DNA of 64,000 nucleotides, from NCBI GenBank assembly GCA_024655885.1, contig JANLFN010000001.1, positions 310,001-374,000 of the forward strand, read 5' to 3'. Below the pieces are notes generated by a model. The model made no database searches, was not told the DNA's origin, and worked only from the letters and a program-made list of their open reading frames with translations. Shown here in pieces: positions 16,891 through 25,298 of the stretch (positions within the stretch are counted from its first letter, which is position 1; each line of letters opens with the position of its first letter). Origin of the DNA: Eubacteriales bacterium (GTDB lineage Bacteria > Bacillota > Clostridia > Acetivibrionales > JANLFN01). Position numbers and translations under genes: made by a program.

Positions 16891-19544
16891 TTCAAGACAG
16901 GTTCTTCCTTCCTGCTTTTTTTATTCGGCGGGTTTAATTCGTCGTTTTTAATAACAAACTTCATCCTGCTGCTCTGCCGGTCGCCGTATGCCTTGAGGTA
17001 TATTTCCTTCAACTCGTCCACCAGGGGCATTCTGGGGTTTGTGCCCGTGCACTGGTCTGCAAAGGCATTATTGGCCATAAAGTCAAGACTCCTCTCAAGC
17101 TCTTCCTTCTTTATACCCGCGTCTTTCAGGGTGAAGGGAATATCTGTCTCTCTCATCAGGCCATACACAGCTTCGATAAGGGATCTTACCCCTTCTTCCG
17201 CTGTGGACGCTTTCAGCCCCAAAGCTCTCGCTATTTCCGCATACCGTTCGCCGGCACGGGGATATTCATATTTTGGATATGCAATAAATTTGGTGGGCCT
17301 GCTTGCGTTATACTCTATAACATAGGGGAGCAGTATGGCATTGGCCCTTCCATGGGGTATGTGAAAATTTGCCCCCAGGTTATGCGCCATACTGTGGTTA
17401 ATTCCAAGAAAAGCATTTGTAAATGCCATTCCTGCCATGGTAGAAGCATTGGCCATTTTTTCCCTTGCTTCCTTATCCTCCGGATTTTTGTAGGCTCTTG
17501 GAAGATATTCAAACACAAGCTGAATGGATTTGATTGCCAGTGCATCAGTATAATCTGAAGCCATTACCGATACATAGGCTTCAATGGAATGGGTGAGCAC
17601 ATCCATTCCCGTATCTGCCGTAACCGTGCGCGGCACCGTATAAGTCAGTTCGGGGTCGATAATGGAAATGTCGGGAGTTAATTCATAATCCGCAAGGGGA
17701 TATTTTATCCCTTTCACTTTATCGGTAATAACGGCAAAGGCCGTGATTTCAGAACCTGTTCCTGCTGTGGTAGGAATAGCGATAAGCCTTGCCTTTTTGC
17801 CCAGATCGGGAAACCTGACGGCCCTTTTTCGTATATCCATGAACTTTAGCCTCAGCATTTCAAACTGGGTATCCGGATATTCATAAAAAAGCCACATCCC
17901 TTTTGCCGCATCAATGGCTGACCCACCTCCAAAAGCAATAATGATATCCGGATTGGACAGGTTCATCTCCTTGACTCCCCGGTATACCGTTTCCACCGAA
18001 GGGTCAGGTTCCACATCCTGAAATATCTCGTATTTGATGCCCGCTTTTTCCAGGTGGTAGAACACCCGGTCCACCAGTCCCAGTTTTACCATGGAGCTGT
18101 CGGTTACAACAAAGGCTTTTTTACCTTTAATCTTGGAGAGGTAAGCCAAGGAACCGGGTTCAAAATATATTTTAGGAGGTATTTTAAACCATTTCATATT
18201 TACCGTCCTCTTGGCCACTCTTTTAATGTTGATCAGGTTGGAGGTACTGACATTTTGTGTTGTGGAATTCCTCCCCATTGTGCCGCATCCCAGGGTCAAT
18301 GACGGCCTGTAGTTGTTGTACAGGTCCCCTATGGCCCCCTGGGACGAAGGCGAGTTTACGATAAGACGTCCTGTACGCACTCTTCTGCTGAACTCATGGA
18401 TGATGTGGTCATCTTCCGAATGGATGACCGCCGTATGCCCCAATCCTCCGAACTCGGTCATCTCCTCGCATTTCCGGATACCCTCCCTGTAGTCCGAGAC
18501 CACATACAGTGCGATAATGGGGCTCAGTTTTTCCCTGGAAAGGGGATAGGCCGGCCCCACTCCTTCAAGCTGCGCCACCAGTATCTTGGTATCCCTGGGA
18601 ACGGAAAAGCCGCTCATCTCAGCAATTTTATATGCCGGCTGCCCTACGATTCTGGGATTCATGGCGCATTTTTCCTCATCAATGGCCGTTTCTTCCAATG
18701 CCTTTATTTCTTTTTCGCTTAAAAAATAGCATCTCATATCCCTCATGAGGGATATTACCTGGTCTGCAATTTCCCTGTCCACAATCAGGGCCTGTTCTGA
18801 AGCGCAAATCATCCCGTTGTCGAAAGTTTTGCTCAAAATCAAATCCGCCACCGCTCTCTTGATATTCGCCGTTTTTTCAATATAGCAGGGCACGTTGCCG
18901 GGTCCCACCCCAAGAGCGGGCTTTCCCGTGCTGTAAGCGGCATGGACCATGCTTGCCCCTCCTGTCGCCAATACCATGGACACATCGGGATGGTTCATCA
19001 GCATTTTAGTTGCTTCTATGGTGGGCTGTTCAATCCACTGGATGCAGAACTTGGGTGCCCCTGCTTTAACTGCGGCATCTCTGACTATTTCCGCCGCCCT
19101 GGACGAGCATCTCTGTGCCCTTGGGTGAAAGCTGAAAATAATGGGATTTCTGGTTTTAACACATATCAGGCTTTTAAAAAGGGTGGTCGATGTGGGATTT
19201 GTTACGGGAGTCACACCTGCGATGACCCCTACGGGCTCCGCAACTTCAAAATAATTCTCCGCCTCATTGTCATTGACGATTCCTACGGTCTTGTCGTATT
19301 TAATACTGTGGTAAACGTATTCCGTCGCAAACAGGTTTTTGGTTACCTTATCCTCGTAAATTCCCATTTGCGTCTCATCTACAGCCAGTTTTGCCAGCTC
19401 CATGTGCCGGTCGATTCCTGCAAAGGTCATTTCCTTTACGATGCGGTCAACCGACTCCTGGTCCAGGTTCTTATACTCCTCCTGGGCCTGTACGGCATTG
19501 CTTACCAGTCTTTCAACCATAGCCTGCATTTCTTCTCTTTCCAT
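16881..19544 (-). CDS. adhE: Bifunctional acetaldehyde-CoA/alcohol dehydrogenase AdhE
   Basis: Fermentation enzyme that reduces acetyl-CoA to acetaldehyde and then ethanol. The N-terminal aldehyde dehydrogenase domain (1-450) has Cys247 in MICASEQ and the nucleotide loop GVGPGNVP. The C-terminal iron-dependent alcohol dehydrogenase domain has FGGGSAIDAAKGM, GTGSEITAFAV and the metal-binding HSMAHNLGANFHIPHGRAN. ATG at 19544 follows AAGGAGGAGG; the frame is open 16 codons further up. The length of 887 is slightly above the family, with a charged, lysine-rich C-terminal tail of about 30 residues. AdhE usually forms spirosome filaments. It is a single gene with its own long upstream region. Confidence 0.97.
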   Translation of the reverse strand: MEREEMQAMVERLVSNAVQAQEEYKNLDQESVDRIVKEMTFAGIDRHMELAKLAVDETQMGIYEDKVTKNLFATEYVYHSIKYDKTVGIVNDNEAENYFEVAEPVGVIAGVTPVTNPTSTTLFKSLICVKTRNPIIFSFHPRAQRCSSRAAEIVRDAAVKAGAPKFCIQWIEQPTIEATKMLMNHPDVSMVLATGGASMVHAAYSTGKPALGVGPGNVPCYIEKTANIKRAVADLILSKTFDNGMICASEQALIVDREIADQVISLMRDMRCYFLSEKEIKALEETAIDEEKCAMNPRIVGQPAYKIAEMSGFSVPRDTKILVAQLEGVGPAYPLSREKLSPIIALYVVSDYREGIRKCEEMTEFGGLGHTAVIHSEDDHIIHEFSRRVRTGRLIVNSPSSQGAIGDLYNNYRPSLTLGCGTMGRNSTTQNVSTSNLINIKRVAKRTVNMKWFKIPPKIYFEPGSLAYLSKIKGKKAFVVTDSSMVKLGLVDRVFYHLEKAGIKYEIFQDVEPDPSVETVYRGVKEMNLSNPDIIIAFGGGSAIDAAKGMWLFYEYPDTQFEMLRLKFMDIRKRAVRFPDLGKKARLIAIPTTAGTGSEITAFAVITDKVKGIKYPLADYELTPDISIIDPELTYTVPRTVTADTGMDVLTHSIEAYVSVMASDYTDALAIKSIQLVFEYLPRAYKNPEDKEAREKMANASTMAGMAFTNAFLGINHSMAHNLGANFHIPHGRANAILLPYVIEYNASRPTKFIAYPKYEYPRAGERYAEIARALGLKASTAEEGVRSLIEAVYGLMRETDIPFTLKDAGIKKEELERSLDFMANNAFADQCTGTNPRMPLVDELKEIYLKAYGDRQSSRMKFVIKNDELNPPNKKSRKEEPVLKDI

Positions 19545-19888
19545 GTAAAACCTCCTCCTTAAGTATAAGCTGCCAATTTTTATTCTTTCCAAAAAGGAGC
19601 TTTAAATGTCTGGAAATTATATAGCTCTTTTTAAAATGCAATTTCCTCCGGGCTTTTTGGCGCTGTCAAGTTCCTTTCAATTGGGGAAAAGCCGTTGAAA
19701 TTGTCCACATGGCCGCAGAAGCCGGACCGGTTACCCAATAGGCTATATTGGCCTAAGAATATTCAAAGTACAAAATGCCGCATTATGTAGTAAAACTAGA
19801 AAAGATATAGTATTTATTAGCTAACTTAACCAAACCAAAAAATTCGATTTATCATGCACATATTTTACAAAATATCGTATACTGATTA
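19545..19888. other. Noncoding region between adhE and the M-box promoter
   Basis: About 340 bases of AT-rich sequence hold the divergent upstream regions of adhE and the Mg2+ transport operon. I found no convincing Rex operator or adhE promoter hexamers and no open frame with a ribosome site. Confidence 0.6.
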
Positions 19889-19917
19889 TTGAAATAGTCT
19901 TCATGTAGGTGTATAAT
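19889..19917 (+). promoter_or_regulatory. Promoter of the M-box/corA transcript
   Basis: TTGAAA (19889-19894) and TATAAT (19912-19917) are separated by 17 bp and lie about 20 bases before the M-box aptamer. Confidence 0.8.
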
Positions 19918-19937
19918 AGACTTGTTACAATTAAAAA

Positions 19938-20140
19938 TCGTTAGGTGAGGCTACTATACAGATATACGCTGCTGCCCCGAAACATCGAGAGATGCCAATG
20001 GGTCAACAAGTACTGCCGAAATAAGGTTTTACTTAACGCAGCTGGATGGAGGTATTCCAAAGCTGTACAGTGCTAAAGCTCAACGAATGATGGAGTTCTT
20101 TTTGCGTCCTATTCCGTCACTCGTTGTGGACGGTTTTTTG
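19938..20140 (+). promoter_or_regulatory. M-box (ykoK) magnesium riboswitch with terminator
   Basis: The aptamer is very close to consensus: GTTAGGTGAGGCTACTATA, then ATACGCTGCTGCCC, GCCAATGGGT, AATAAGG and ACTTAACGCAGCT. The expression platform (20081-20140) has two exclusive pairings: CAACGA with TCGTTG, and the terminator stem CCGTC/GACGG (20114-20133) followed by six T's. High Mg2+ should favour termination and low Mg2+ should allow corA expression. Confidence 0.96.
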
Positions 20141-20174
20141 TTTTATATTATACTGCAAGACGGAGGTGAATGGT

Positions 20175-20294
20175 ATGGATTGTGACCCTGGTGGTAGTGG
20201 CCCTAAACGATATTTTCCAATTTTGATAGGTTTATTTGCCGTACCGTTCACTATAGCGGTAGAACAGTTTGCGCAGGTAAACCCTCAAGACTGA
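20175..20294 (+). CDS. 39-aa membrane micro-protein between the M-box and corA
   Basis: ATG at 20175 is preceded by GGAGG at 8 bases, and the frame runs 39 codons to TGA, ending 26 bases before corA. The peptide starts MDCDPGGSGPKRYF, then has one hydrophobic segment of about 15 residues (PILIGLFAVPFTIAV), and ends polar. I do not recognise it. It is controlled by the same M-box as corA. It could be a regulatory or accessory peptide of the transporter, or a translated leader that couples to corA. The good ribosome site is the main evidence that it is real. Confidence 0.6.
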   Translation: MDCDPGGSGPKRYFPILIGLFAVPFTIAVEQFAQVNPQD

Positions 20295-20320
20295 ATATTT
20301 CATAAAAGGAGGGTGATTCT

Positions 20321-21250
20321 ATGCTTGAAATTTTCAAAACAGTAAACAACGAAATAGTCCTTTCAGATACCTTTGAGGACGGTGTATGGGTAAATCTTGT
20401 CGATCCGACTGAGGATGAAATCAACAGCGTCAATAATGCTCTAAATGTTGAAGCCGATTTTTTGAGGGCCGCATTAGACGAAGAAGAAAGAGCGAGAATA
20501 GAAAGCGATAATGGGCAGACACTGATAATCGTTGACATACCCATTATTGCGAAAGAGGGTAAAATGAATCTGTATACTACCATCCCTCTCGCCATTATCC
20601 TTATAAAGCATATTATTATTACGGTTTGTTTAAAAGAAGACACCTTGCTTAACGATTTTAGAAGCAACAAGGTAAAAGACTTTTTTACACAATATAAAAC
20701 CAGGTTTGTACTGCAAATACTTTATAAAAATGCGACGAGATATTTGCAGTATCTGAAGCACATTGATAAAACAAGCAACCGAATAGAGCAGGATTTGCAC
20801 AAATCCATGAGGAATAAGGAGCTCATACAAATGCTGAAGCTTGAAAAAAGCCTTGTTTATTTCTCAACAGCGCTAAAATCCAATGAAGTAGTTTTAGAAA
20901 AGCTCATGAAGTTTGAGCATATAAAGAGTTATCCCGAGGATACCGAATTGCTTGAAGACGTCATTATTGAGAACAGGCAGGCCATAGAGATGGCAAATAT
21001 ATACAGCAGCATTCTTTCCGGGACCATGGACGCTTTTGCCTCGGTTATTTCAAATAATTTAAATATAGTCATGAAGTTTTTAACCTCAGTGACCATAGTA
21101 ATGGCTATTCCTACAATGATTTCAAGCTTTTTTGGAATGAATGTGGACATTCCGTTGGCAGGTCCGTTCGCTTTTTGGATCATTGTAGTTATGGCACTGG
21201 CCATGTGCTTAATTACCGGATTCACTTTATATAAGAAAAAGATGTTTTAA
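20321..21250 (+). CDS. corA: CorA-family magnesium/cobalt transporter
   Basis: Pentameric divalent-cation channel of the CorA family. The 309 residues comprise a cytoplasmic alpha/beta domain (1-240), the long stalk helix, and two C-terminal transmembrane helices with the signature GMN in SFFGMNVDIP near residue 270. A positively charged KKKMF tail follows the last helix. The start ATG follows AAAGGAGGG. An M-box upstream directly supports Mg2+ as the substrate. A hairpin terminator lies at 21277-21301. Confidence 0.95.
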   Translation: MLEIFKTVNNEIVLSDTFEDGVWVNLVDPTEDEINSVNNALNVEADFLRAALDEEERARIESDNGQTLIIVDIPIIAKEGKMNLYTTIPLAIILIKHIIITVCLKEDTLLNDFRSNKVKDFFTQYKTRFVLQILYKNATRYLQYLKHIDKTSNRIEQDLHKSMRNKELIQMLKLEKSLVYFSTALKSNEVVLEKLMKFEHIKSYPEDTELLEDVIIENRQAIEMANIYSSILSGTMDAFASVISNNLNIVMKFLTSVTIVMAIPTMISSFFGMNVDIPLAGPFAFWIIVVMALAMCLITGFTLYKKKMF

Positions 21251-21276
21251 ATTGTCGGATCAGAAGCGATAAATTT

Positions 21277-21301
21277 AAGTGCCCTGCAAAAACGGGCACT
21301 T
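21277..21301 (+). terminator. Terminator hairpin after corA
   Basis: AAGTGCCC and GGGCACTT form a perfect 8-bp stem with a 9-base loop, 26 bases after the corA stop and directly before the convergent gene end at 21303. The following T tract is poor. Confidence 0.55.
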
Positions 21302-21302
21302 A

Positions 21303-21548
21303 TTATCTCTCACAAAAATTTCCCGCACCGTCGTAAAAGCTTTCATCCGGCTTGCGCAAAATACCCTGGCTGTCGTAAAATTCTTCGTCCGCCTTCCTTA
21401 ATATGCCTAAATAGTCAAAATAATCCTCCCCCGGGTCACGCATGATGCCTTCACTATCATAATAGCTCTCTCCCGGGTTCCGTAAGGTTTGCCGTCCGTC
21501 ATAAAATTTCTCTCTAAGGGAATACAAAAGTTCATCACTCTTTTTCAT
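21303..21548 (-). CDS. Microprotein built of 14-residue repeats
   Basis: From about residue 16 onward this 81-aa protein consists of nearly five copies of a 14-residue unit with consensus YDSxGILRxPxESF (for example YDSEGIMRDPGEDY and YDSQGILRKPDESF). A short helical leader precedes them. There is no signal peptide or membrane segment. The ATG at 21548 is chosen over a TTG one codon upstream; neither has a clear ribosome site, which lowers confidence. The acidic, aromatic-rich repeat could form a stacked-turn structure. I know of no named family. It is convergent with corA and lies downstream of korC. Confidence 0.65.
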   Translation of the reverse strand: MKKSDELLYSLREKFYDGRQTLRNPGESYYDSEGIMRDPGEDYFDYLGILRKADEEFYDSQGILRKPDESFYDGAGNFCER

Positions 21549-21601
21549 CAAATTAATAAAGTGTGATATTTATATGGAACAATATTTTTTATCCCAAGGC
21601 A

Positions 21602-22135
21602 TTAATAATTCATTCCGGCTTCAAGTGCTTGAATCTCCTCCGGTATAAGATAGTGTTTTTTTTCAGGCAGCACCTTTTTTAAAGCCTCGGTAAAGTTTTG
21701 TATTGTTGTCACACCCGTTTTCGCGATGAGCTTCCCTATGAGGATGATATTGGCGTAGGTCAGATTTCCCATGTCCGAAGCCATTTTTGTGGCGGGAATT
21801 TCACAGACGTCTATATCCTTCCTTGCAGGACTTTTCGTTACCAGTGAGCTGTCGGTGAGGATCAGGCCTCCCGGCACAACAAAGCTTTCAAACTTTTCGA
21901 GGGATGGGCCGTTCATAACAATCAGTGCTGTGGCACTGTTTAAAATGGGTGAACCCACAGGTTCATCCGAGATGATTACATGGCAGTTGGCAGTACCGCC
22001 ACGCATTTCCGGGCCATAGGAAGGAAGCCATGAAACGTTCTTCCCTTCCAGCATACCCGCATAGGCCAGGATCCTGCCTGCAGACAATATGCCCTGACCG
22101 CCGAAGCCGGCGATGATGATCTCCTGATGCGTCAT
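21602..22135 (-). CDS. korC: 2-oxoacid:ferredoxin oxidoreductase, gamma subunit (KorC)
   Basis: Gamma subunit of a four-subunit 2-oxoacid:ferredoxin oxidoreductase, which oxidatively decarboxylates a 2-oxoacid to acyl-CoA while reducing ferredoxin. The family start is clear: EIIIAGFGGQGILSAGRILAYA, followed by SYGPEMRGGTANCHV. The 177-residue length is normal. It begins 5 bp after korB. The subunit order D-A-B-C on the minus strand is that of 2-oxoglutarate/2-oxoisovalerate-type enzymes; the actual substrate cannot be read from the sequence. Confidence 0.93.
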   Translation of the reverse strand: MTHQEIIIAGFGGQGILSAGRILAYAGMLEGKNVSWLPSYGPEMRGGTANCHVIISDEPVGSPILNSATALIVMNGPSLEKFESFVVPGGLILTDSSLVTKSPARKDIDVCEIPATKMASDMGNLTYANIILIGKLIAKTGVTTIQNFTEALKKVLPEKKHYLIPEEIQALEAGMNY

Positions 22136-22140
22136 ATCCC

Positions 22141-22887
22141 CTACACCTCCATATCCTTATCTTTAAAATTTCCCAGAGGGTAGGCGGGAAGCATATTTTC
22201 CTGCAGCCACTGAATCGCCTCAACCGGTTCCAGTCCCCAGTTTGTGGGGCATGTGGACAGCACTTCCACTATTGAGAAGCCCTTTTTGTCCAGCTGTGTC
22301 TGAAAGGCTTTCTTTATGGCTTTTTTCGCATTCATTATATTCTTTATGTCATGTACCGAAACCCTTTCAACAAAGGCTGCGCCTTCAAGGGTGGAAAGCA
22401 TTTCGCAAACCTTGATAGGGTAACCGTGGAGTTCAGGTTTTCTTCCATAAGGGGTTGTCTGCGTTACCTGGCCCAATAGCGTCGTCGGAGCCATCTGGCC
22501 GGAAGTCATGCCATAGATGGCATTATTTACAAATATGGTGGTGATCTTTTCTCCCCTTGCGGCAGCGTGAACTATTTCCGCCGTCCCTATGGCCGCCAGG
22601 TCCCCGTCCCCCTGATAGGTAAACACCACATGGTCGGGGTGCACCCGCTTAATACCCGTAGCAACGGCCGGTGCCCTTCCGTGTGCAGCCTGCGCCATAT
22701 CACAGTTGAAAAACAAATAGTTATTATAAGTGCAACCAACCGAAGAAACCCCGATGGCTTCACCCTCTACTCCCAATTCATCAATAACCTCCGCCACCAG
22801 CCTGTGTATTATCCCGTGGGAACACCCGGGACAGTATGGCAGTGAAACATCTTTCAGCGCGTGAGGCCTTTTAAATACTACAGCCAT
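22141..22887 (-). CDS. korB: 2-oxoacid:ferredoxin oxidoreductase, beta subunit (KorB)
   Basis: TPP-binding beta subunit. The N-terminus has CPGCSHG (Cys19, Cys22), which with further cysteines can bind an Fe-S cluster. The TPP/Mg2+ motif GDGDLAAIG near 94 is followed by NNAIYGMTSGQ near 121. Its 248 residues are typical of the short Kor/Vor type. It ends 5 bp before korC and starts 87 bp after korA. No leader structure is seen in that gap, but it contains an AACCTTAACCC motif repeated elsewhere in the window. Confidence 0.94.
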   Translation of the reverse strand: MAVVFKRPHALKDVSLPYCPGCSHGIIHRLVAEVIDELGVEGEAIGVSSVGCTYNNYLFFNCDMAQAAHGRAPAVATGIKRVHPDHVVFTYQGDGDLAAIGTAEIVHAAARGEKITTIFVNNAIYGMTSGQMAPTTLLGQVTQTTPYGRKPELHGYPIKVCEMLSTLEGAAFVERVSVHDIKNIMNAKKAIKKAFQTQLDKKGFSIVEVLSTCPTNWGLEPVEAIQWLQENMLPAYPLGNFKDKDMEV

Positions 22888-22974
22888 TTATCTTCCCTCC
22901 AAAATAACGTTTAGCGTTATGGTTCTTTTTAGTACTTTAAACCTTCAAAAGCCAAACCTTAACCCTTATCTTAA

Positions 22975-24030
22975 CTATTTAAGTATCTGTTTTATCCTAT
23001 CCAGTATCTCCTTCTGGGTGGGAAGCATTCCACCCATTCTCCCATAGAAGTGGACGTTATTTTTCCCATTGACCGCAAGCCTTACATCCTCCACCATCTG
23101 TCCCGCACTTAATTCTACCGTCAGAAAAGCTTTCGGCACCTGCGCATACTTTTCAAAAGCCTTGCTAGGAAAGGGCCAAAGGGTGATGGGTCTTATGAGT
23201 CCAACCTTGATGCCTTCCTTTTGGGCCATTTTGATAACATTTTTCACAATTCTTGCCACAGAGCCGTAAGCCGCTACAATAATATCCGCATCATCACAGT
23301 TGTAAACCTCCACCCTGGTCTCATTCAAGGCAATCTGCTCATATTTTTTCTGCAGTTTTATGTTATGGGCTTCAAGCTCCTCGGGCTTTATATAAATTGA
23401 GGTGACCACGTTGTGTTCCCGGTTCATGCCCGTCCCTGTGAGCGCCCAATCCTTCTTGAAATCAGGGGTCTCCTCCTTATCCCTGAACTCTACGGCTTCC
23501 ATCATCTGTCCCAAAGTCCCGTCGCCCATGATCATGGCTAAGACCCTGTACCTATCGGCAATGTTAAAAGCTTCTACCGTTAATTCATAGAGTTCCTGAA
23601 CACTGTACGGCGCCAGGACCACCAGTTTATAGTCCCCGTGGCCGCCCCCTTTTACTGCCTGGAAATAGTCTCCCTGGGAGGGAAGAATTCCTCCCAGGCC
23701 GGGCCCGCACCGGACAATATTGACTATAACCGCCGGCAGTTCCGCACAGGAAGCGTAGGATATCCCTTCCTGCTTCAAGCTGATACCCGGGCTTGAGGAA
23801 GAGGTCATAACCCTTGCTCCCGCACTGGCAGCACCGTACACCATATTGATAGCAGCCACTTCGCTTTCCGCCTGTATAAAAGTTCCGTTTACCTTCGGCA
23901 TCATCTTTGCCATATAATGAGCGATCTCCGTCTGAGGTGTTATAGGATAACCGAAATAATATCTGCAGCCAGCCCTCAATGCGGCTTCAGCAATTACTTC
24001 ATTCCCCTTCATCAATAATTTTTCTCCCAT
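22975..24030 (-). CDS. korA: 2-oxoacid:ferredoxin oxidoreductase, alpha subunit (KorA)
   Basis: Alpha subunit that shapes the substrate and CoA sites. It begins MGEKLLMKGNEVIAEAAL and continues with CRYYFGYPITPQTEI, the conserved signature. It later shows SSSSPGISLKQEGISYA, and in the C-terminal domain VAAYGSVARIVKN and LIRPITLWPFP. ATG at 24030 is chosen because GGGAGG lies 10 bases upstream; the frame is open 15 codons more. The 351-residue length is normal for the separate alpha chain. The gap of 120 bp to korD is longer than between the other subunits. Confidence 0.94.
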   Translation of the reverse strand: MGEKLLMKGNEVIAEAALRAGCRYYFGYPITPQTEIAHYMAKMMPKVNGTFIQAESEVAAINMVYGAASAGARVMTSSSSPGISLKQEGISYASCAELPAVIVNIVRCGPGLGGILPSQGDYFQAVKGGGHGDYKLVVLAPYSVQELYELTVEAFNIADRYRVLAMIMGDGTLGQMMEAVEFRDKEETPDFKKDWALTGTGMNREHNVVTSIYIKPEELEAHNIKLQKKYEQIALNETRVEVYNCDDADIIVAAYGSVARIVKNVIKMAQKEGIKVGLIRPITLWPFPSKAFEKYAQVPKAFLTVELSAGQMVEDVRLAVNGKNNVHFYGRMGGMLPTQKEILDRIKQILK

Positions 24031-24150
24031 TGCTTTAAATCCTCCCATATTGAAGCTAAGGCCCCAACCTGCCACCGGACTTTTTGCCTAAATATCCGGT
24101 GAGTGGCCATAAGGAGCCAATCCTCTGCCAAGCCTTAACCTTTGTCTTAA

Positions 24151-24357
24151 CTACCTCTCTACCTCGATTGCACAGTCAGGGCATATGGTTGCACAAAACG
24201 CACAACCGGTACACATGTCCATGTCCCTAACTCCTGCCGGATGAAACCCTTTGAGGTTGAGCTTGTCGGTATCCATTTCAACGATTTTTTTAGGACAAAC
24301 CGTAGTACACAACCTGCAGCCTTTACATCTTTCTTCATAGAATATAACTTTAGCCAT
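24151..24357 (-). CDS. korD: 2-oxoacid:ferredoxin oxidoreductase, delta (ferredoxin-like) subunit KorD
   Basis: A 68-residue electron-transfer subunit with two [4Fe-4S] motifs: Cys11-14-17-21 and Cys49-52-55-59. ATG at 24357 has AGGG five bases upstream; an in-frame start four codons earlier is less likely. It is the first gene of the korDABC run and passes electrons from the TPP centre to free ferredoxin. Confidence 0.93.
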   Translation of the reverse strand: MAKVIFYEERCKGCRLCTTVCPKKIVEMDTDKLNLKGFHPAGVRDMDMCTGCAFCATICPDCAIEVER

Positions 24358-24499
24358 AATATCCCTCACAATTTTGTAAACTGCATTCTAGAACCAATCC
24401 GTCATGGTCTATTATAAAGCTGTTTGCCTGCATTTGCAAGAAAAAAATAGCCACGCCTTAAGCACACGGCTTTCTTCCGTCACCGGGTATAAAAATCTT

Positions 24500-25168
24500 T
24501 TATTCCCAGGGAAGCTTAATAAACTTTTGAAGTTCCAAAAACCTCTTCTTTTCATTGTCCGCCATATGTCTTATAGACTCACTGAATCCGCTTGTAAAAG
24601 CCACCGGAATATTCAGCTTTTTCGACACCTCTTCAATGATTTTTCCCCCCTGAATCAAGTCATCCGCCGTTGTGTCCTCCAGTAAATTGGTATTGTTCAC
24701 GATACCCGTCACTTTGAGTCTGGAACTGTATTCAATTTCCGCTATCAGCCGTCCTATTTTTTCATCCGTATCCGTCATCGGCCTTCTGGTGTTGACAACA
24801 AAAAACATCTCATAGTCATCCTTTAAAATCTCGTCCCTGTATCTTGACAGTGCCTTTGCCCCTATATCGTCCCCTCCTACGTCAAATACCACACGGTATT
24901 CCTTTCTCTCAAAAATTCCGTTGATCTCGGGAGGAAGCGAAGGGACATCCACATTTGTATTGGCATACAGCGGAAGTATTACCAAGATTCCTCTCCTCTC
25001 AAGCTCCGACTTGGCATCTGCCGTACGGAAATAAGGGTTGACTATGTCAAAATCGACAATGGCGGTCTTATCATACAACTCGGACAGCTTTATGGCAAAG
25101 TTGACTGCCACCTCCGTTTTTCCGCTGCCAAAATGTCCTGTAAAAATATTAATCCTTTTGTTGAACAT
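24500..25168 (-). CDS. ParA/MinD-like P-loop ATPase
   Basis: Nucleotide-binding protein of the CobQ/MinD/ParA superfamily. The P-loop GHFGSGKT is at 11-18, a DFDIVNPYFR segment near 40, the DVGGDD Walker B-like segment near 95, and NTRRPMTD near 130. The ATG at 25168 follows AGGAAGG at 8 bases; the open frame upstream codes for non-family residues. The exact client is unknown. It lies 142 bp upstream of korD on the same strand and could be cotranscribed, so a role in cofactor handling for the oxidoreductase is possible but speculative. Confidence 0.82.
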   Translation of the reverse strand: MFNKRINIFTGHFGSGKTEVAVNFAIKLSELYDKTAIVDFDIVNPYFRTADAKSELERRGILVILPLYANTNVDVPSLPPEINGIFERKEYRVVFDVGGDDIGAKALSRYRDEILKDDYEMFFVVNTRRPMTDTDEKIGRLIAEIEYSSRLKVTGIVNNTNLLEDTTADDLIQGGKIIEEVSKKLNIPVAFTSGFSESIRHMADNEKKRFLELQKFIKLPWE

Positions 25169-25298
25169 AGGCGAGTCCTTCCTGTCCTTTCGAAACTTCA
25201 CTGTATCCTTTTGTCCTGCAACAGGATCCGGTTCTGAAGCGGGGCAAAACAGCCAAATAGGCCCCAAACTTTAAACCTCAGGCATTAGATCCTAAACG

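Noticed and set aside
19545-19888. Rex-type redox operator before adhE
   Set aside because: Rex sites are common before adhE, but no TTGTTAA-spacer-TTAACAA-like palindrome is visible here.
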